Assembly (NCBI RefSeq): GCF_905147365.1
Contig: NC_056425.1
Span: 2,611,501-2,675,500, forward strand
DNA: 64,000 nucleotides
From: Aricia agestis
Taxonomy: Eukaryota > Arthropoda > Insecta > Lepidoptera > Lycaenidae
Direction of reading: 5' to 3'
A model generated the notes under the pieces. The model saw nothing but the letters and a program-made list of their open reading frames with translations. It was not told the DNA's origin and did no database searches. Positions 21,639-32,333 of this stretch are shown here, piece after piece. Both the position numbers and the translations under genes were made by a program. Within the stretch, counting starts at the first letter, position 1; every line of letters starts with the position of its first letter.

Positions 21639-21931
21639 TCTTATATATAAAAATTGATTTTCAAATGTGTTAGTCGCGCTAAAACTCGAAAACGGCTGAA
21701 CGAATTGGGCTGATTTTAGTCTTAAAATATTCCTAGAAGTCCAGGGAAGGTTTTAAAGTGACACGAAGTTCACCGAGACAGCTAGTATATATATAAAAAT
21801 GGATTTCCAATTGTGTTAGTAACGCTAAAACTCGAAAACGGCTGAACGGATAGGGCTAATTTTAGTCTTAAAATATTCGTAGAAGTCCAGGGAAGGTTTT
21901 AAAGTGACACGAAGTTCACCGGGACAGCTAG
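21639..21931 (+). mobile_element. HEL-3 Helitron-like element, head-to-tail dimer
   Basis: Two ~146-bp units are joined directly. Each runs from tatataaaaat-gattt-caa-tgtgttag to cacgaagttcaccg-gacaGCTAG, with CTAG at 21782-21785 and 21928-21931. The units differ at several sites. A related single copy ends at 55237. Confidence 0.7.
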
Positions 21932-22046
21932 TAGGGTATAATTATTCGTATAATGTATCTAATATTATTACCACGTATGTGAAAAGAGAGAGAAGAGAGC
22001 GTATTCGCGCCAAAGAATTCTATTTAAATAGAAGTCTTTGATTCGC

Positions 22047-22140
22047 ACCTGCAGCTTTTCTAATGTTGCGAGTGTCCATGAACACCGGTAGTTGGTATTC
22101 ATCAGGTGACTCGTTAGCTTGTTAGCCCCCTTATTTTATT
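22047..22140 (+). mobile_element. LINE-B/SINE-C 3' tail fragment
   Basis: cctgcagcttttctaatg, gcgagtgtccatg and ttcatcaggtgac match the shared 3' tail. It is too short to tell LINE from SINE. Confidence 0.6.
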
Positions 22141-22157
22141 TGAAAATAAATTCATTT

Positions 22158-22345
22158 ATTACGCGGGAACCGTATATTTTTCAGGGATAAAAAGTATCCC
22201 TTTACCATGAGCTATCTCCTCCTATTTGGTATCTCCATAGCAAATTTTATCAAAATCGGTTCAGCGGCTTAAGAGTGTAGTATAGATGTACAGATGAGAC
22301 GGACGGACAGACGGACAGACGGTCAGAAAAATAGACGGATGGACG
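22158..22345 (-). mobile_element. HEL-1 Helitron-like element, partial
   Basis: acgcgggaaccgtatattt, aaaagtatccc, aaaatcggttcagcggct and a gacggacagacggacagac tract match HEL-1 in minus orientation. Both ends are eroded. Confidence 0.65.
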
Positions 22346-22805
22346 GACAGACCATCCATGTACGAAAATTTGCAAGAATAATTATAATTTTTACCACTAA
22401 CTACAATATAATCAAATGCAGCTTGATAAAATTAACAATACCTTCAATTCTAGCTGCATAGCTCCGAATTCAGCGTAATTACTTTTCCAGCTAATAGTCT
22501 GTTATAGCGAACCGCTGTATAATCCGCTTAGCTTATAACCCTAACGCGCTTTTAGTGGCCACACGTATAGTAAATGTATCGTTAAATATTGAAGCGGCAA
22601 GTTGTTTAAAATGAAATGTAGAATCTTTACTTATTAACGGACGGACATACAGAATAACATATCCATACTAACATTTTAAGTACGAAAGTCTATCTATCTG
22701 CTTAAACCGCTGCGATGTTTATTAAAAAATTGTGTAGAGACATTTTCAGTCCCGGGAAAGGACAGAATAGTTTTTAAAAATGTAAAATGTACAATTCTCT
22801 GATTT

Positions 22806-22965
22806 AATTCAATTCAATTCAAATATTCTTTATTGTGCATACAATACATAGAGAATACAAACAATTTAAACAAGATTTTACATAGGTGTCACAATGGCGG
22901 CCTTATTACTAGGTAGCAATCTCTTCCAGGCAACCACGAGCGAAGGTAAAAATTGTGGAAGAGAT
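22806..22965 (-). mobile_element. LINE 3' end fragment
   Basis: A (TTGAA)n-type tail (plus-strand caattcaattcaa) adjoins aatattctttattgtgca and actaggtagcaatctcttcc, sequence typical of 5'-truncated insect LINE 3' UTRs. No coding part remains. Identity within LINEs is uncertain. Confidence 0.5.
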
Positions 22966-23132
22966 AAGTGTGCATGCGCAGACAAAAGAATACAAATATT
23001 ATATTATTATAAATATATAAATACATATACATATATATACAATAATACTATACATAAATACCAAATATATATATCACAAAATAATACTATACAATATACA
23101 TAATTTATAGAATTTATAGATTTATTTAAGAA

Positions 23133-23630
23133 CTAGATGACGCCCGCAACTCCGTTGCGCCAAAACTCGTCTATCGCGCGGAAACCGTACATTTTTCGAA
23201 GATAAAAAGTAGCCTATCTTTTTTTATGAAATAAGGGGGCAAACGAGCAAACGGGTCACCTGATGGAAAGCAACTTCCGTCGCCCATGGACACTTGCAGC
23301 ATCAGAAGATCTGCAGGTGCGTTGCCGGCCTTCTAAGAGGGAATAGGGTAATAGGGGAGGCTGGGGAAGGGAATAGGGGAGGGTAGGGAAGGGAATAGGG
23401 TAGGGAATTTGGCTTCCGGTAAACTCACTCGGTCGGCGAAACACAGCGCAAGCGCTGTTTCACGCCGGTTTTCTGTTTGAACGTGGACTTTCCCGGGACT
23501 CAAAGTATCCCCAAACCAAGTTTCATCAAAATTGGTTAAGCAGTATGGGCGTGAAGAGGTAACAGATAGACAGACAGATAATTACATAGACAGACACACT
23601 TTCGCATTTATAATATTAAGTAAGTATGGT
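23133..23630 (-). mobile_element. HEL-1 Helitron-like element split by SINE-C
   Basis: The 3' part (CTAG at 23133-23136, ttgcgccaaaactcg) ends at ~23216. The 5' part (cgggactcaaagtatcc, agacagacagataattac, tttcgcatttataatatt) resumes at ~23480. The intervening DNA is a SINE-C insertion in the same orientation. Confidence 0.8.
23218..23477 (-). mobile_element. SINE-C inside HEL-1
   Basis: Plus-strand tttttttatgaaataagg (3' tail) to gctgtttcacgccggttttc. The distal 5' start is missing. It contains the diagnostic agggaatagggtaggg tract. Confidence 0.8.
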
Positions 23631-23877
23631 ATGATCTTATAAGCTTAAACGATCCAATGTGGCCAAGTCCTTATTTACATGTTATGCCTTTTTTATTGTC
23701 TTGAAAATATAAAGGCGAAGGTTTCTTTATATTATTCATATCACATATCAAAAGAATGCGAGTGAGCTTAAGCACGACATTTCGAATGCTTTGTGTTGCG
23801 TACAGAATTTATATTAACGATATTTCATGGAAAACGAGCATAATGAAAACTGATGGTAAGGATGATAAGCCGTTATC

Positions 23878-24036
23878 TGTGATCCAGTGGTTGAGAGTGT
23901 GATCTTTGATTTGACGGTCGTAGGTTCGATTCCATGGATTCCCAGTTTGGTTAGGACAATGCAGGTTGATCACCTGATTGTCTGGAATTGTTGCGTCAAT
24001 TCATGCGTCGAATGGACATGTAAAAAGTCAGGGTGC
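23878..24036 (+). mobile_element. SINE-B, 5' part
   Basis: The tRNA-like head gatccagtggttgagagtg and B-box ggttcgattcc are present, followed by ggttaggacaatgcagg and ttgatcacctgattg. The copy stops where the GC-rich foldback element begins. Confidence 0.75.
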
Positions 24037-24038
24037 GT

Positions 24039-24340
24039 CCCCATCAGACATGGCGCGGCGCCGTCACCGTGTTACGGCACGGCGCCGCCACCGTTTCACG
24101 GTGCCGCGTACGGTGTGCCAGCCCGTGTCCCTATTCAGTCGATATTTGCGCTCGAATGAGAGAATTATTAGAAGGGAAATTTCCTCTGTTTCTGTTTCTT
24201 TTTCAATCAAGTAACAACAAAAGAATAGAGCGCAAATATCGACTGAATAGGGGCACGGGTCGGCACACCGTACGCGGCAACGTGACACGGTGCGGCACCG
24301 TGCCGTTGCACGGTAAACGGCGCCGCACCGTAGACATGGG
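24039..24340. mobile_element. GC-rich foldback MITE
   Basis: Long inverted arms (left ~24042-24152, right ~24226-24338) end in atggcgcggcgccgtc and its complement-like partner. They contain repeated cacggtgcggc motifs. The inner arms share attcagtcgatatttgcgct. Three overlapping ORFs on both strands are artefacts of the palindrome. Confidence 0.75.
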
Positions 24341-24405
24341 TCCACGCCCTAAGTCCTGCGCCTCGTCGTGGTCGCTCGCGCACAGTCGTGTCAGTTAAGT
24401 TATAC

Positions 24406-25048
24406 TGTTACGGTACATGGTATACGGACACGTGGTGCCATCTAGCGACAAACCAGCGAAACTTACCGAGGGAGCACAGGCAACATAAATCCCCTACTCA
24501 ATACTAGATGGCATGAGGTGCGCAAGTACATACTCGAACCTTCTAGAAAGGTCCAATGTTTGTTTACGTGTTTACCGTTTGTTTGCGTGTTTACGTGTTT
24601 TAATTTAGACCTTATGACTGAGTCCATAAGGTCTAAATTAAATTTGCCAAAAAATTCAACTTACTGCACTTATCGTAAGGACGGCAGTTTTATTGTGGTA
24701 CATGCTCGAGCCTCCTAGAAAGTTCCCACGGTTGTTTACTTGTTTACGTGAATCGGGAACTTTCTGAAATTCGTCTCGCCATATAAAAAGCCGCAGGCAG
24801 GCCCGGCGAGTCAGTTCGATCTGAGCGATCTTCGAGGCGACAACAAGTGATCAATAGTGAGTGAACCAGTGAAACCTGCGACTTGGCTACGACCTAGGAC
24901 AGTGATAGTGCTTAGTGATTGGACCTAGTGATTAGTGTTTGGACTTAGTGCTAAGTGTTGTGACCTAGTGTTTAGTGCAGTGTTAATAAAGTCTTCAAGA
25001 GAGTCACCAGGTCTTTCTCTCTAAATCCTCGAACCCTAGCACGTAACA
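24406..25048 (+). mobile_element. solo LTR, gypsy-like
   Basis: 643 bp starting TGTTACGG and ending ACGTAACA, flanked by the 4-bp duplication ATAC (24402-24405 and 25049-25052). Inside are a TATA box (atataaaaag, ~24781), an initiator-like tcagttcgatc (~24812), an AATAAA signal (24985-24990) and a perfect ~19-bp hairpin (ttaatttagaccttat, ~24599-24642). The two LTRs recombined and the internal region was lost. A 4-bp duplication fits gypsy; no pol is present to confirm it. Confidence 0.85.
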
Positions 25049-25299
25049 ATACTGAATCGATTTGAATGAAGTGCAGGACATCGAGTCTCAAAAAAGGAAC
25101 AGAATAATTTTTACTCTTGAAATTTTTTCTTTTCGTGCGATAAATAGCCGCGCAATGAAATTGGACATAATATTACTGTAATGTTTTCACGCGAGAGGCA
25201 GCACCAGCACAGACAGAAAACAAAAAAATTTGTTTGACAATAGCAGCTATGTCACACTTTGCAATTTCATCTTCAATTTTCGTCATCATCTTTTTATTC

Positions 25300-25370
25300 A
25301 ACTTTTATGCGCTATAACGCATGACCTTGATGAACAAAAAAGGCACAGTGTGGACAAAGCTATTTGACAA
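25300..25370. mobile_element. half-copy of the 16268 foldback MITE
   Basis: gcgctataacgcatgacctt, gatgaac and aggcacagtgtgga correspond to the right arm of 16268-16489 with several differences. Confidence 0.55.
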
Positions 25371-25543
25371 CGTTTCTGTCAATATAATAATTGTGATATC
25401 ACGAGTCCAACATCGTCGACTTTGGTCGTGGATTGTTCTGTATGTTGAACATACTATACTCTGGTAGCGCCTTCTGCACAGACCTATGCGTATTATTCCC
25501 TATTGTAGATAAAATGTAAAATAAATAAAAATATATACCTACA

Positions 25544-25908
25544 TCTATACATAATATTATAAAACAAAGTCGCTTTTTTCCCTCATGTCCCTTTGTTCCT
25601 TTTAATCTTTAAAACTACGCAACGGATTTTGATGATTATTTCAGTGTTAGATAGCCCATTTATCGAGGAAGGTTAAAGGCTATATTTTATCACGCTAAGA
25701 CTAATAGAAGCGAAGAAATAGAGGAAAATGTGGATAAAACGGGGAAAATTATTTGAAAGGGCTTATCTCGCGAACTACTGGAGCAATTTTTATGTTATTT
25801 AGCACAGATAAGAAGTAGACCACGTGAAGGATCATAGGCTATCGATTTTAATCATTTTTTCAGTGGCTATATATTTTATACCCGTGCGACGCCGGGGCGT
25901 GTCGCTAG
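25544..25908 (+). mobile_element. HEL-4 Helitron-like element, full-length
   Basis: 365 bp starting TCTATACATAATATT after A and ending with hairpin gacgccggggcgtgtc, then CTAG before T. It has no inverted terminal repeats or target duplication. Only one copy was seen in the window. Confidence 0.75.
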
Positions 25909-26193
25909 TTGACTATAAAATGAAACTAAGTTAAACCAAACTATAACAAAAATTAGCAGGTCGTTATTTTATTGAAATCTTTTAGATTATGAATTGTAAC
26001 TTTCTGGAACAAAATTAATTGTTGGACAAAAATATACAATGTACCGTGTCACGCGAGCAGGGCTGTCAGCGGGTACATTGGAATTAATTGAAAGGGTTAG
26101 CACAGGCCTTGAGTTTTAATTGCACGCGTTGTGCGTTTTAATTGACCTATTTTTGTTGTTTGTGTAACAAAATTTCGGAATAATAAATAATCG

Positions 26194-26328
26194 GCCAAGT
26201 GCGAGTCATCTCTCTAGCTATTACCGTTCTTGAGTAACAGCCTGGAGACAGACAGACGGACAGACAGACATCAAAGTCTTGGTAATAGGGTCCCGTTTTT
26301 ACCCTTTGGGTACGGAACCCTAAAAAAG
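26194..26328 (+). repeat. R-D interspersed repeat, short copy
   Basis: aataatcggccaagtgcga at the start, agacagacagacggacag in the middle and ttgggtacggaaccctaaaa at the end. The central portion found in the 45878 and 53183 copies is missing. Confidence 0.75.
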
Positions 26329-26409
26329 AGCGTGTGGACAGAGTACACGTTGTGTCAGAAGTCTGCCTGTCTAAAATAGTAACGGCGTCGTGACATAATA
26401 TTATTATTA

Positions 26410-26603
26410 CTAGCTGTTTGACCGAGCTTTGCTCGGTATTCGAAAAAACACGAATAAAATTACATTTTCTAAAAATGATTCCCAGCTCGATCGATTTATC
26501 GCCCCCGAAACCCCCTATATACTAAATTTCATGAAAATCGTTGGTGCCGATTCCGAGATTCCAATTATATATATACAAGAATTGCTCGTTTAAAGATATA
26601 AGA
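26410..26603 (-). mobile_element. HEL-2 Helitron-like element, full-length
   Basis: In minus orientation, CTAG (26410-26413) is preceded by hairpin ccgagctttgctcgg, and the 5' end TCTTATATC lies at 26603 next to A. 194 bp. Confidence 0.85.
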
Positions 26604-26743
26604 TTTTGACCCTATTTTTCATCACGCGATCTTGGAATTTCACATCAAAAAATAAGGCAAATCAATGCACCGTTCTGTTCTTTAAATTATTACATTTACG
26701 GTAACATAAAGTCTAATAAAACCCAATTAGTACAATAAATAGG

Positions 26744-27070
26744 TACAGGGTATAACAAAACTAAGTGATAATACTTTAGGGTGTGTATTATGTATGTGTG
26801 TGTTATGTACACTAAGTGATAATACTTTAGGGTATATACTATACACCCTAAAAAGACCCCTATAAAGAGTTTGCTGTGAAAGTTGTATAGCTGAAAAAGT
26901 AACTATTTTTTTCACCTTTGTATGGGAAAATTCATGACGCAGGGGCGCTTGCACAAATCACAAAAATAAATTTGCTCTTTCAGCGCTGCTACTTTCACAG
27001 TGAACTCTATAATATTATGAAGGACACATACTCTTTATATAGATAAAGAGTATGTGTCCCTTATGTAGAG
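26744..27070. mobile_element. M2 MITE, rearranged copy
   Basis: The left end tacagggtataacaaaacta and the doubled phrase taatactttagggt (26771 and 26820) match M2. The right end is replaced by a perfect hairpin (aagggacacatactcttta type, 27019-27062) and a T-run. Confidence 0.65.
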
Positions 27071-28139
27071 TTTTTTTTTTTTTACTATTGCTATAATCGT
27101 AAAAGTTGAATTAACATAATTTTGTGCTAACCCTATTTCTCGGTATACATTTCGTCAAACACTTTTGTCTTGATGTTTTTGACAGTCGCGTCCTTGGAGG
27201 AGTTCTGATATTCTATTGTGGGACAAAGATGTCCCGGTTGTCCAATATTTGACAGTCTTTATCTTAGCAGGAAAATTAATTTAATAATAACAGACAATAG
27301 ATTTGTTCTGACGATATATCTTGTCGTAGTGTCTAAAAGTTTTTTATTATTTTGTTCATTTTAAGATGTTGAACGAGGAACAATAAAACCTTTTTAGATA
27401 AGAATTTATCATAATATTATTAAATTTAGGTAGACTGATTCTGATGATGTTAATAATTCTGATACTGAGGAGAATAAAATGATATAAAAAAGTACTGAAG
27501 ACCATACTAAAGTTATATTATTAAAGTTATATAAATAATGGGACCGAGTGACTGATCACCCATACTAAGATTATCAATGCGAAAATCTGTCCGTCCGTCT
27601 GCTTGTATATAACCAGCTAATACCTAGTACCTATAGGGCCTAGGGCCTGATTTTAATTCCTAGAATGTCACTTCGATAGCCAACTTTTACCACTCGCATA
27701 CTCATGCAATTTTAGACGGCCACTACATTCGAGCTCCAAGAATCGAGCCCCTGACTCTAGCGTTTTTAAATTCACTCCATAAAGACATAAAAGGCAAAGG
27801 CCCTAAGTCATAAGCCTTTTCATGCCAACATTTGTTTCGTGAAAGGACGAGATGAAATCTTTTAATAACGACAAAGTAAATTCCAAGATAAAGTTCTTTA
27901 TATGTACTGAAGCCTCCTTTTGTCACACTACCCCCATAATATAAATTGTATACAGTAAGCTATGTTTTTTTACCTCGACCACCCGAATCGTACGCACATA
28001 ATATTAATATAGGTAAGTATGAACTCAGATAACTGAAATTAGCAAAACAATAATTTAAATAATACAACTAATATTATCTCACAAACGCATTAAAAAAAAC
28101 TTCTATATAAATTAAATATCGCCAGCAGTAATTCTAGAC
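27071..28139. other. unassigned stretch
   Basis: AT-rich DNA. Apart from a short HEL-1-like piece near 27565-27605 (ctaagattatcaatgcg, gtccgtctgct), no gene or repeat was recognised. Confidence 0.3.
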
Positions 28140-28290
28140 TATACGACCTGCAAACTTTCAAGAAGAGCGTATTCCGTCTCAAGAGGCAAGCAAAGTGCGT
28201 TGCCTGCTTCTTATGTTGCGAGTGTCCATGTGCGACGACGGCAGACCCGTTCGCTTGTTCGCCCCTTAAATTTATTTAAAAAAATGTGTA
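28140..28290 (+). mobile_element. LINE-B 3' end fragment
   Basis: cgacctgcaaactttcaaga matches the LINE-B RT C-terminus at 12852. It is followed by gcgagtgtccatg and cccgttcgcttgttcgcccc of the shared tail. Confidence 0.6.
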
Positions 28291-28536
28291 AAGTTAGTTA
28301 GATTTCAAGTAATTAATTGAGTGTACTGTTACTGCTACTTAGTTACTGAAATTCATTACACTTTTCCTTTTCATCTAAAGGACTCGGTTGAGTTGCTCTA
28401 CTATATGGCATTTATATTGTGCTGCCACTATAAGATGAAAGGAATTTTGTTATATTATTTGAGGAATACCGTACTTTCAGATTTATAATCATTATCTTCC
28501 CCTGATGCCTTAGTCATACCTAATATCTTCGACAAG

Positions 28537-28637
28537 ATGACGCCTGCGACTCCTTTACGCCATTTGTTTCTCGCGCGGGAACCATATATTTTTCCAGGAT
28601 AGAATTCCAGATAGACACACTTTCGCCTTTATAATAT
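28537..28637 (-). mobile_element. HEL-1 Helitron-like element, internally deleted
   Basis: agatgacgcctgcgactcc, cgcgcgggaaccatat and ccagatagacacactttcg are in HEL-1 order, but the middle is missing. Confidence 0.65.
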
Positions 28638-28639
28638 TA

Positions 28640-29265
28640 AGGTGCTCCCTCACCGGGAGCATTCGCTTGTACTGTAAAGGTACAGTTACAAATGCTCAAA
28701 ACCAGCATGCTTATTAGCATGCTTAAAACAGACATGCTGTTCGAACTCGGCTTATTATAAAAGAAAAACTGATCGATACTACCACAAACCTGTCAACACG
28801 TACTTAAACCACGCCCCCACCACCCGCGCCGCAGGTTCGCATGCTCGAAAATCGCAAGCCTGTCGATTTTGAGCATGCTCGAAATAATCATACTTATTTA
28901 GAGCAATTACAATAATATGTTCGTAATCAGCATTTGCTCGGTTTAAGCATGCTGCGTGCTTTAAATAAGCTTATTGTGTAACTGTAGCTTAACGTTCCAG
29001 CTTCGAGTTACATCAGTGAGGGAGGGGAACCGTGCATTACAATGCGCACTTTGTAATGTTACAATGTCTCGTAATATCTTGATACAACTTGTAACAATTA
29101 TGCTACGTGACAGTAAAGTCAACTTGCTATGCTCAAAGTCAAATCTATAATGTTACATTACACGCGAATGCTCGTCAGTCAGGGAGATAGTATTGTAATG
29201 CTCAAAGTCGAATCTATAATGTTACCTCTACATTACACGCAAATGCTCCCGGCGAGGCAGCACCT
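28640..29265. mobile_element. Harbinger-like MITE with repeated AGCATGC motifs
   Basis: 626 bp with ~26-bp inverted ends (AGGTGCTCCCTCACCGGGAG and its near-complement) and 3-bp TTA direct repeats at 28637-28639 and 29266-29268. The interior has many palindromic gcatgct sites. A ~35-bp stretch (atgctcaaagtc, aatctataatgttac) occurs twice, near 29130 and 29199. Confidence 0.75.
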
Positions 29266-29269
29266 TTAG

Positions 29270-29583
29270 TATGTTGATGATGATGATGACAGTCAGTTTC
29301 CACGATCCTGGGCCGGCGCCAAACGAGCGCCGCTGGAATTGGGTCATTGTTTTGTTTCTCTCATTACGTCCACTAATAATGAAGGATGGTTCAGAATTTT
29401 ACACCCCGAATGGTTTCCGAGCCATTTACTGTTAAGAAATTATTTCTTAAGGTCTTCAAAGGGTATTTCAATCGAGAAAACTATTCGGAACAGAATCGAT
29501 ATTCTGTCTGACAGCGTTTTAAATATGGACTCCGAAAAAGGCGGTATCCTGTCGCCTTTTTGGGAGTACATATTTAAAAACGT
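29270..29583. other. unassigned stretch
   Basis: An 86-codon ORF (29339-29599) has no recognisable motif and runs into the M2 element, so it is not called as a gene. Confidence 0.3.
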
Positions 29584-29808
29584 GAACAAAACAAAGTGAA
29601 AATACTTTAGTGTGTATCAGTCCCCTGTAAAGAGTACACTGTGAAAGTATCAGCGATGAAAGACTTTCTTTTAACTTTTGTATGGGCAAACTCATGTCGC
29701 TCGGGATCTTGCCCATCTCACGAAAATATACTTTCAGCTCTGCTATTTTTCCAGCAAACTCTATGTAAGGGACACACACCCTGAAGTAACTATTTAATTA
29801 TCACTTTG
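29584..29808. mobile_element. M2 MITE, copy 3
   Basis: Inverted ends gtgaacaaaacaaagtga and attatcactttg enclose the M2 core (actgtgaaagta, cttttgtatgggcaa). Confidence 0.75.
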
Positions 29809-29809
29809 C

Positions 29810-30150
29810 GCGTCCGTGGTCCAGTGGTCAAGAGCGTGGCTCTTGGTTAGGAGGACGTGACTTCGATTCCCGCGTTGGAAACATGTTATTTCCAAGTTTT
29901 GTTAGGACAATGCAGGCTGATCACCTGATCTGACAAGCCGGATGGGCACGTAAAAAGTCGGTCCTGCGCCTGACCTATCGCCAGTCGTGTCGCTCTTCCG
30001 TCCCACTGGGTTATGAGAGTAAAAGGAATAGAGAGTGCTCTTGTGTACTGCGCACACACTTGGGCACTATAAAATTACTCCTGCGTAACTGGCCTGATTT
30101 CAATGAAACCGGTCACCGTCACCGAAACCGGTATGGGAGTTATTATTATC
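29810..30150 (+). mobile_element. SINE-B, near full-length
   Basis: The tRNA-like head (gtccgtggtccagtggtcaa as A-box region, cttcgattcccgcgttgg as B-box) is followed by gttaggacaatgcaggctg, gtgctcttgtgtactgcgc, ggcactataaaatt and tcaccgaaaccggtatggg. It ends in a (TTA)n tail. Confidence 0.85.
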
Positions 30151-30230
30151 ACTTTGTTTTGTTATATCCTGTAAAGTATAAATTACCGGTTATTGGTCGC
30201 AACTTGACTATAAATGCCGAACTTCATTGT

Positions 30231-30340
30231 TTGTCCGAAGCAAGCGCAAGCGCTGTTTCACGCTGGTTTTCTATGAACCCGTGGTATTTCTCCGGTCGAG
30301 CCGGCCAATTCGTGCCGAAGCATGGCTCTCCCACGTCAAA
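30231..30340 (-). mobile_element. SINE-C, 5' fragment
   Basis: gcgcaagcgctgtttcacgc, tggtatttctccggtcgag and gtgccgaagcatggctctcc are the SINE-C 5' half read from the plus strand. Confidence 0.7.
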
Positions 30341-30782
30341 TATGCTTTATTTGCTTTTGCTTCTAATCATGTCCAAAAATAATATATTATATTATTCAGA
30401 TCAGGTCTACATTACAACCAAATCTAGACAATATAATAACAATAATGTCTAAAACTACCCTCCAGCAATATATCTTGTCTAAGACAACGAAGGATTGAGA
30501 GTCCCATTTAGGGTTTAAAAATAAGACAATATATTCCACTAAGGTATGGGTAGTGTACAATAATTTATTGTAAAGGCAAATGTGACAGAGACGAAGTAGA
30601 TAGGGGATGATAAAGGAAACATATACATTACGACGCGCTTAGAGACTCCGAACATAATGCGATGCTCTGAGAATCAAGAGCTTCATGCTTATCGCGATGG
30701 AGCGTTTTGTGTTGTCGAGTAAGTCTGTAATTGTAAAATTATTTGACACTTTGTTGGATAAATAATAGTTTTGTATTATGTA
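30341..30782. other. unassigned stretch
   Basis: No gene or repeat was recognised. Confidence 0.3.
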
Positions 30783-30868
30783 CTAGATGACCCGTGAAGT
30801 GCTACGGATAGGAATTAGAAAGCGTATTGAATATCTGCGAAATTCAATACGCTTGCTAATTCCTGTCC
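30783..30868 (-). mobile_element. Helitron-like 3' end with internal palindrome
   Basis: CTAG at 30783-30786 lies next to a small hairpin (ccgt...acgg, 30792-30807), then a 63-bp palindrome with ~26-bp arms (30806-30868, ggataggaattagaaagcg). The 5' end was not located. Confidence 0.45.
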
Positions 30869-31651
30869 ATTCCGTCAAAACACCGCATCCAATGATGAAT
30901 CACAAAACACAAGTGTGATATGTTGCATTGCATGCCAAAAAATGTAAAACCTCTTTTTTGGCGCCACTGCGGTGATCAACGCGACGAGGAAAAATGGTTT
31001 CACTTTATATAATATTTTACCGGCAAACCATGATGGCGCAACCAGTAGCTGCTACCAACGAAGTATATACAGCTTTGTAGCTGGGGGCTTGCTTCGTCAA
31101 CACTTTTTCCCTTATATAATATCAGCATCTTTAAAAAGACACCCGGATCAAAACTGAAAATAACATGAGCCGAATGTTAACTTTAATATTATGTTATCGA
31201 ACTCTTATGTCATATTCATACATTTTTAATCGGCGATTATTTAAACAAGCGATAAAGAAAACGTGTTGGCTGCAATCACACATTTGTCAGCACCGTACAC
31301 ACCGCATTTTAGATTTCGTTGTATGAAATGACGTCACGAAATACGACACGCGTACGGTATTGACAAATGTACGATCAGCTTTAATTGCGGTTACCGCAAT
31401 CAGTATGAAGGTACACTTCATCATTAATTCTAATGTAATTTCTCACACGCCGCCGCTGTTTACAGTTTATGATGTGTTCACGTAATTCATCACCTCCAGA
31501 TGAAAGCCTTCCAGTAATTTTAATTTAAGTATTTGTTGTAGTAGCTATTGATTTCGTCTTGAAGTTTGGCCCAAGGGCCTCAATCTCTCTAAGGCTTTCA
31601 ATCGTTGCGGTAGGACTGATTGCAGAGGCCCTAGACAAAGTATTTTACGTT
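30869..31651. other. unassigned stretch with hAT-like sequence
   Basis: atgtcatattcatacatttt and aatcggcgattatttaaac (31188-31250) resemble one hairpin arm of the hAT-like element at 13898. Otherwise nothing was recognised. Confidence 0.3.
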
Positions 31652-31854
31652 AAAAACGATGACGAAATTCGTTATCAAAATGTATTGGTTATCAAAATGT
31701 ATTCGTTATCAAAATCTATTCCGCCATAATAAAAAGAAGAAGAAGAAGAAGACATGTATGCGGTTTGACATAAGTCATCGCTGAATGACATTTTGCTTGC
31801 GAAGACAAATGTCAAATCCCATACATTTTGATAACGAATTACATCATCGTTTTT
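31652..31854. mobile_element. foldback element
   Basis: Arms aaaaacgatgacgaaattcg (31652) and its near-complement (~31820-31854) enclose three direct copies of cgttatcaaaatgtatt-like sequence and a (GAA)n microsatellite at 31736-31753. Confidence 0.65.
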
Positions 31855-32171
31855 ATCGAAAGGGACTTTGGCTACGGCCTCAGTCCGACTTGACGAGACT
31901 CACACGGGAACTCCCAAAAAAACGCTGTCTTTTTCTTCATTATCACAACCAAGTGAGGTAAACTATGAAAGTAAAAAGTAAAACTTCCTACATCTCCGAC
32001 GTTTCTCAGTAATTTTTTTTTTATTATTTTGTCTTTTTTATTAATAGTTTTAACAAAACTATTTACTACAATGTCCCACAGAATCATTAGTACCATTTTA
32101 GGATGAAAAATAATCCGGTCCTACCGTACTATCCTCTTTCGTGAAGAAGTAACAAACATATTTTTGATCAC

Positions 32172-32333
32172 TAAGGGTGGGTTGCACCAACTTACTTTAA
32201 CTATAACTTTAACTTTAACCATAACAAAATGTCAAATGAACTGTCAAATCTATAGTAAAAGTCAATAATGGACGCCTCATTTGACGATAATCTTGACCTT
32301 AACTATAACAATGCCTCTGGTCCAGCCCACCCT
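32172..32333. mobile_element. M3 MITE, copy 1
   Basis: It starts taagggtgggttgcaccaac and ends ggtccagcccaccc, with ttaactataactttaac-like subterminal repeats. It abuts the M1 MITE that follows. The second copy is at 59415-59552. Confidence 0.75.

Noticed and set aside
23887..24398. Several overlapping ORFs on both strands
   Set aside because: They arise from a SINE-B head and a GC-rich palindrome; mirror-image peptides on opposite strands betray the inverted repeat.
29339..29599. 86-codon plus-strand ORF
   Set aside because: No motif, and its end lies in the M2 MITE.
29810..29880. Possible tRNA gene (gtccgtggtccagtggtc ... gattcccgc)
   Set aside because: The same head occurs in all SINE-B copies followed by the same SINE body.
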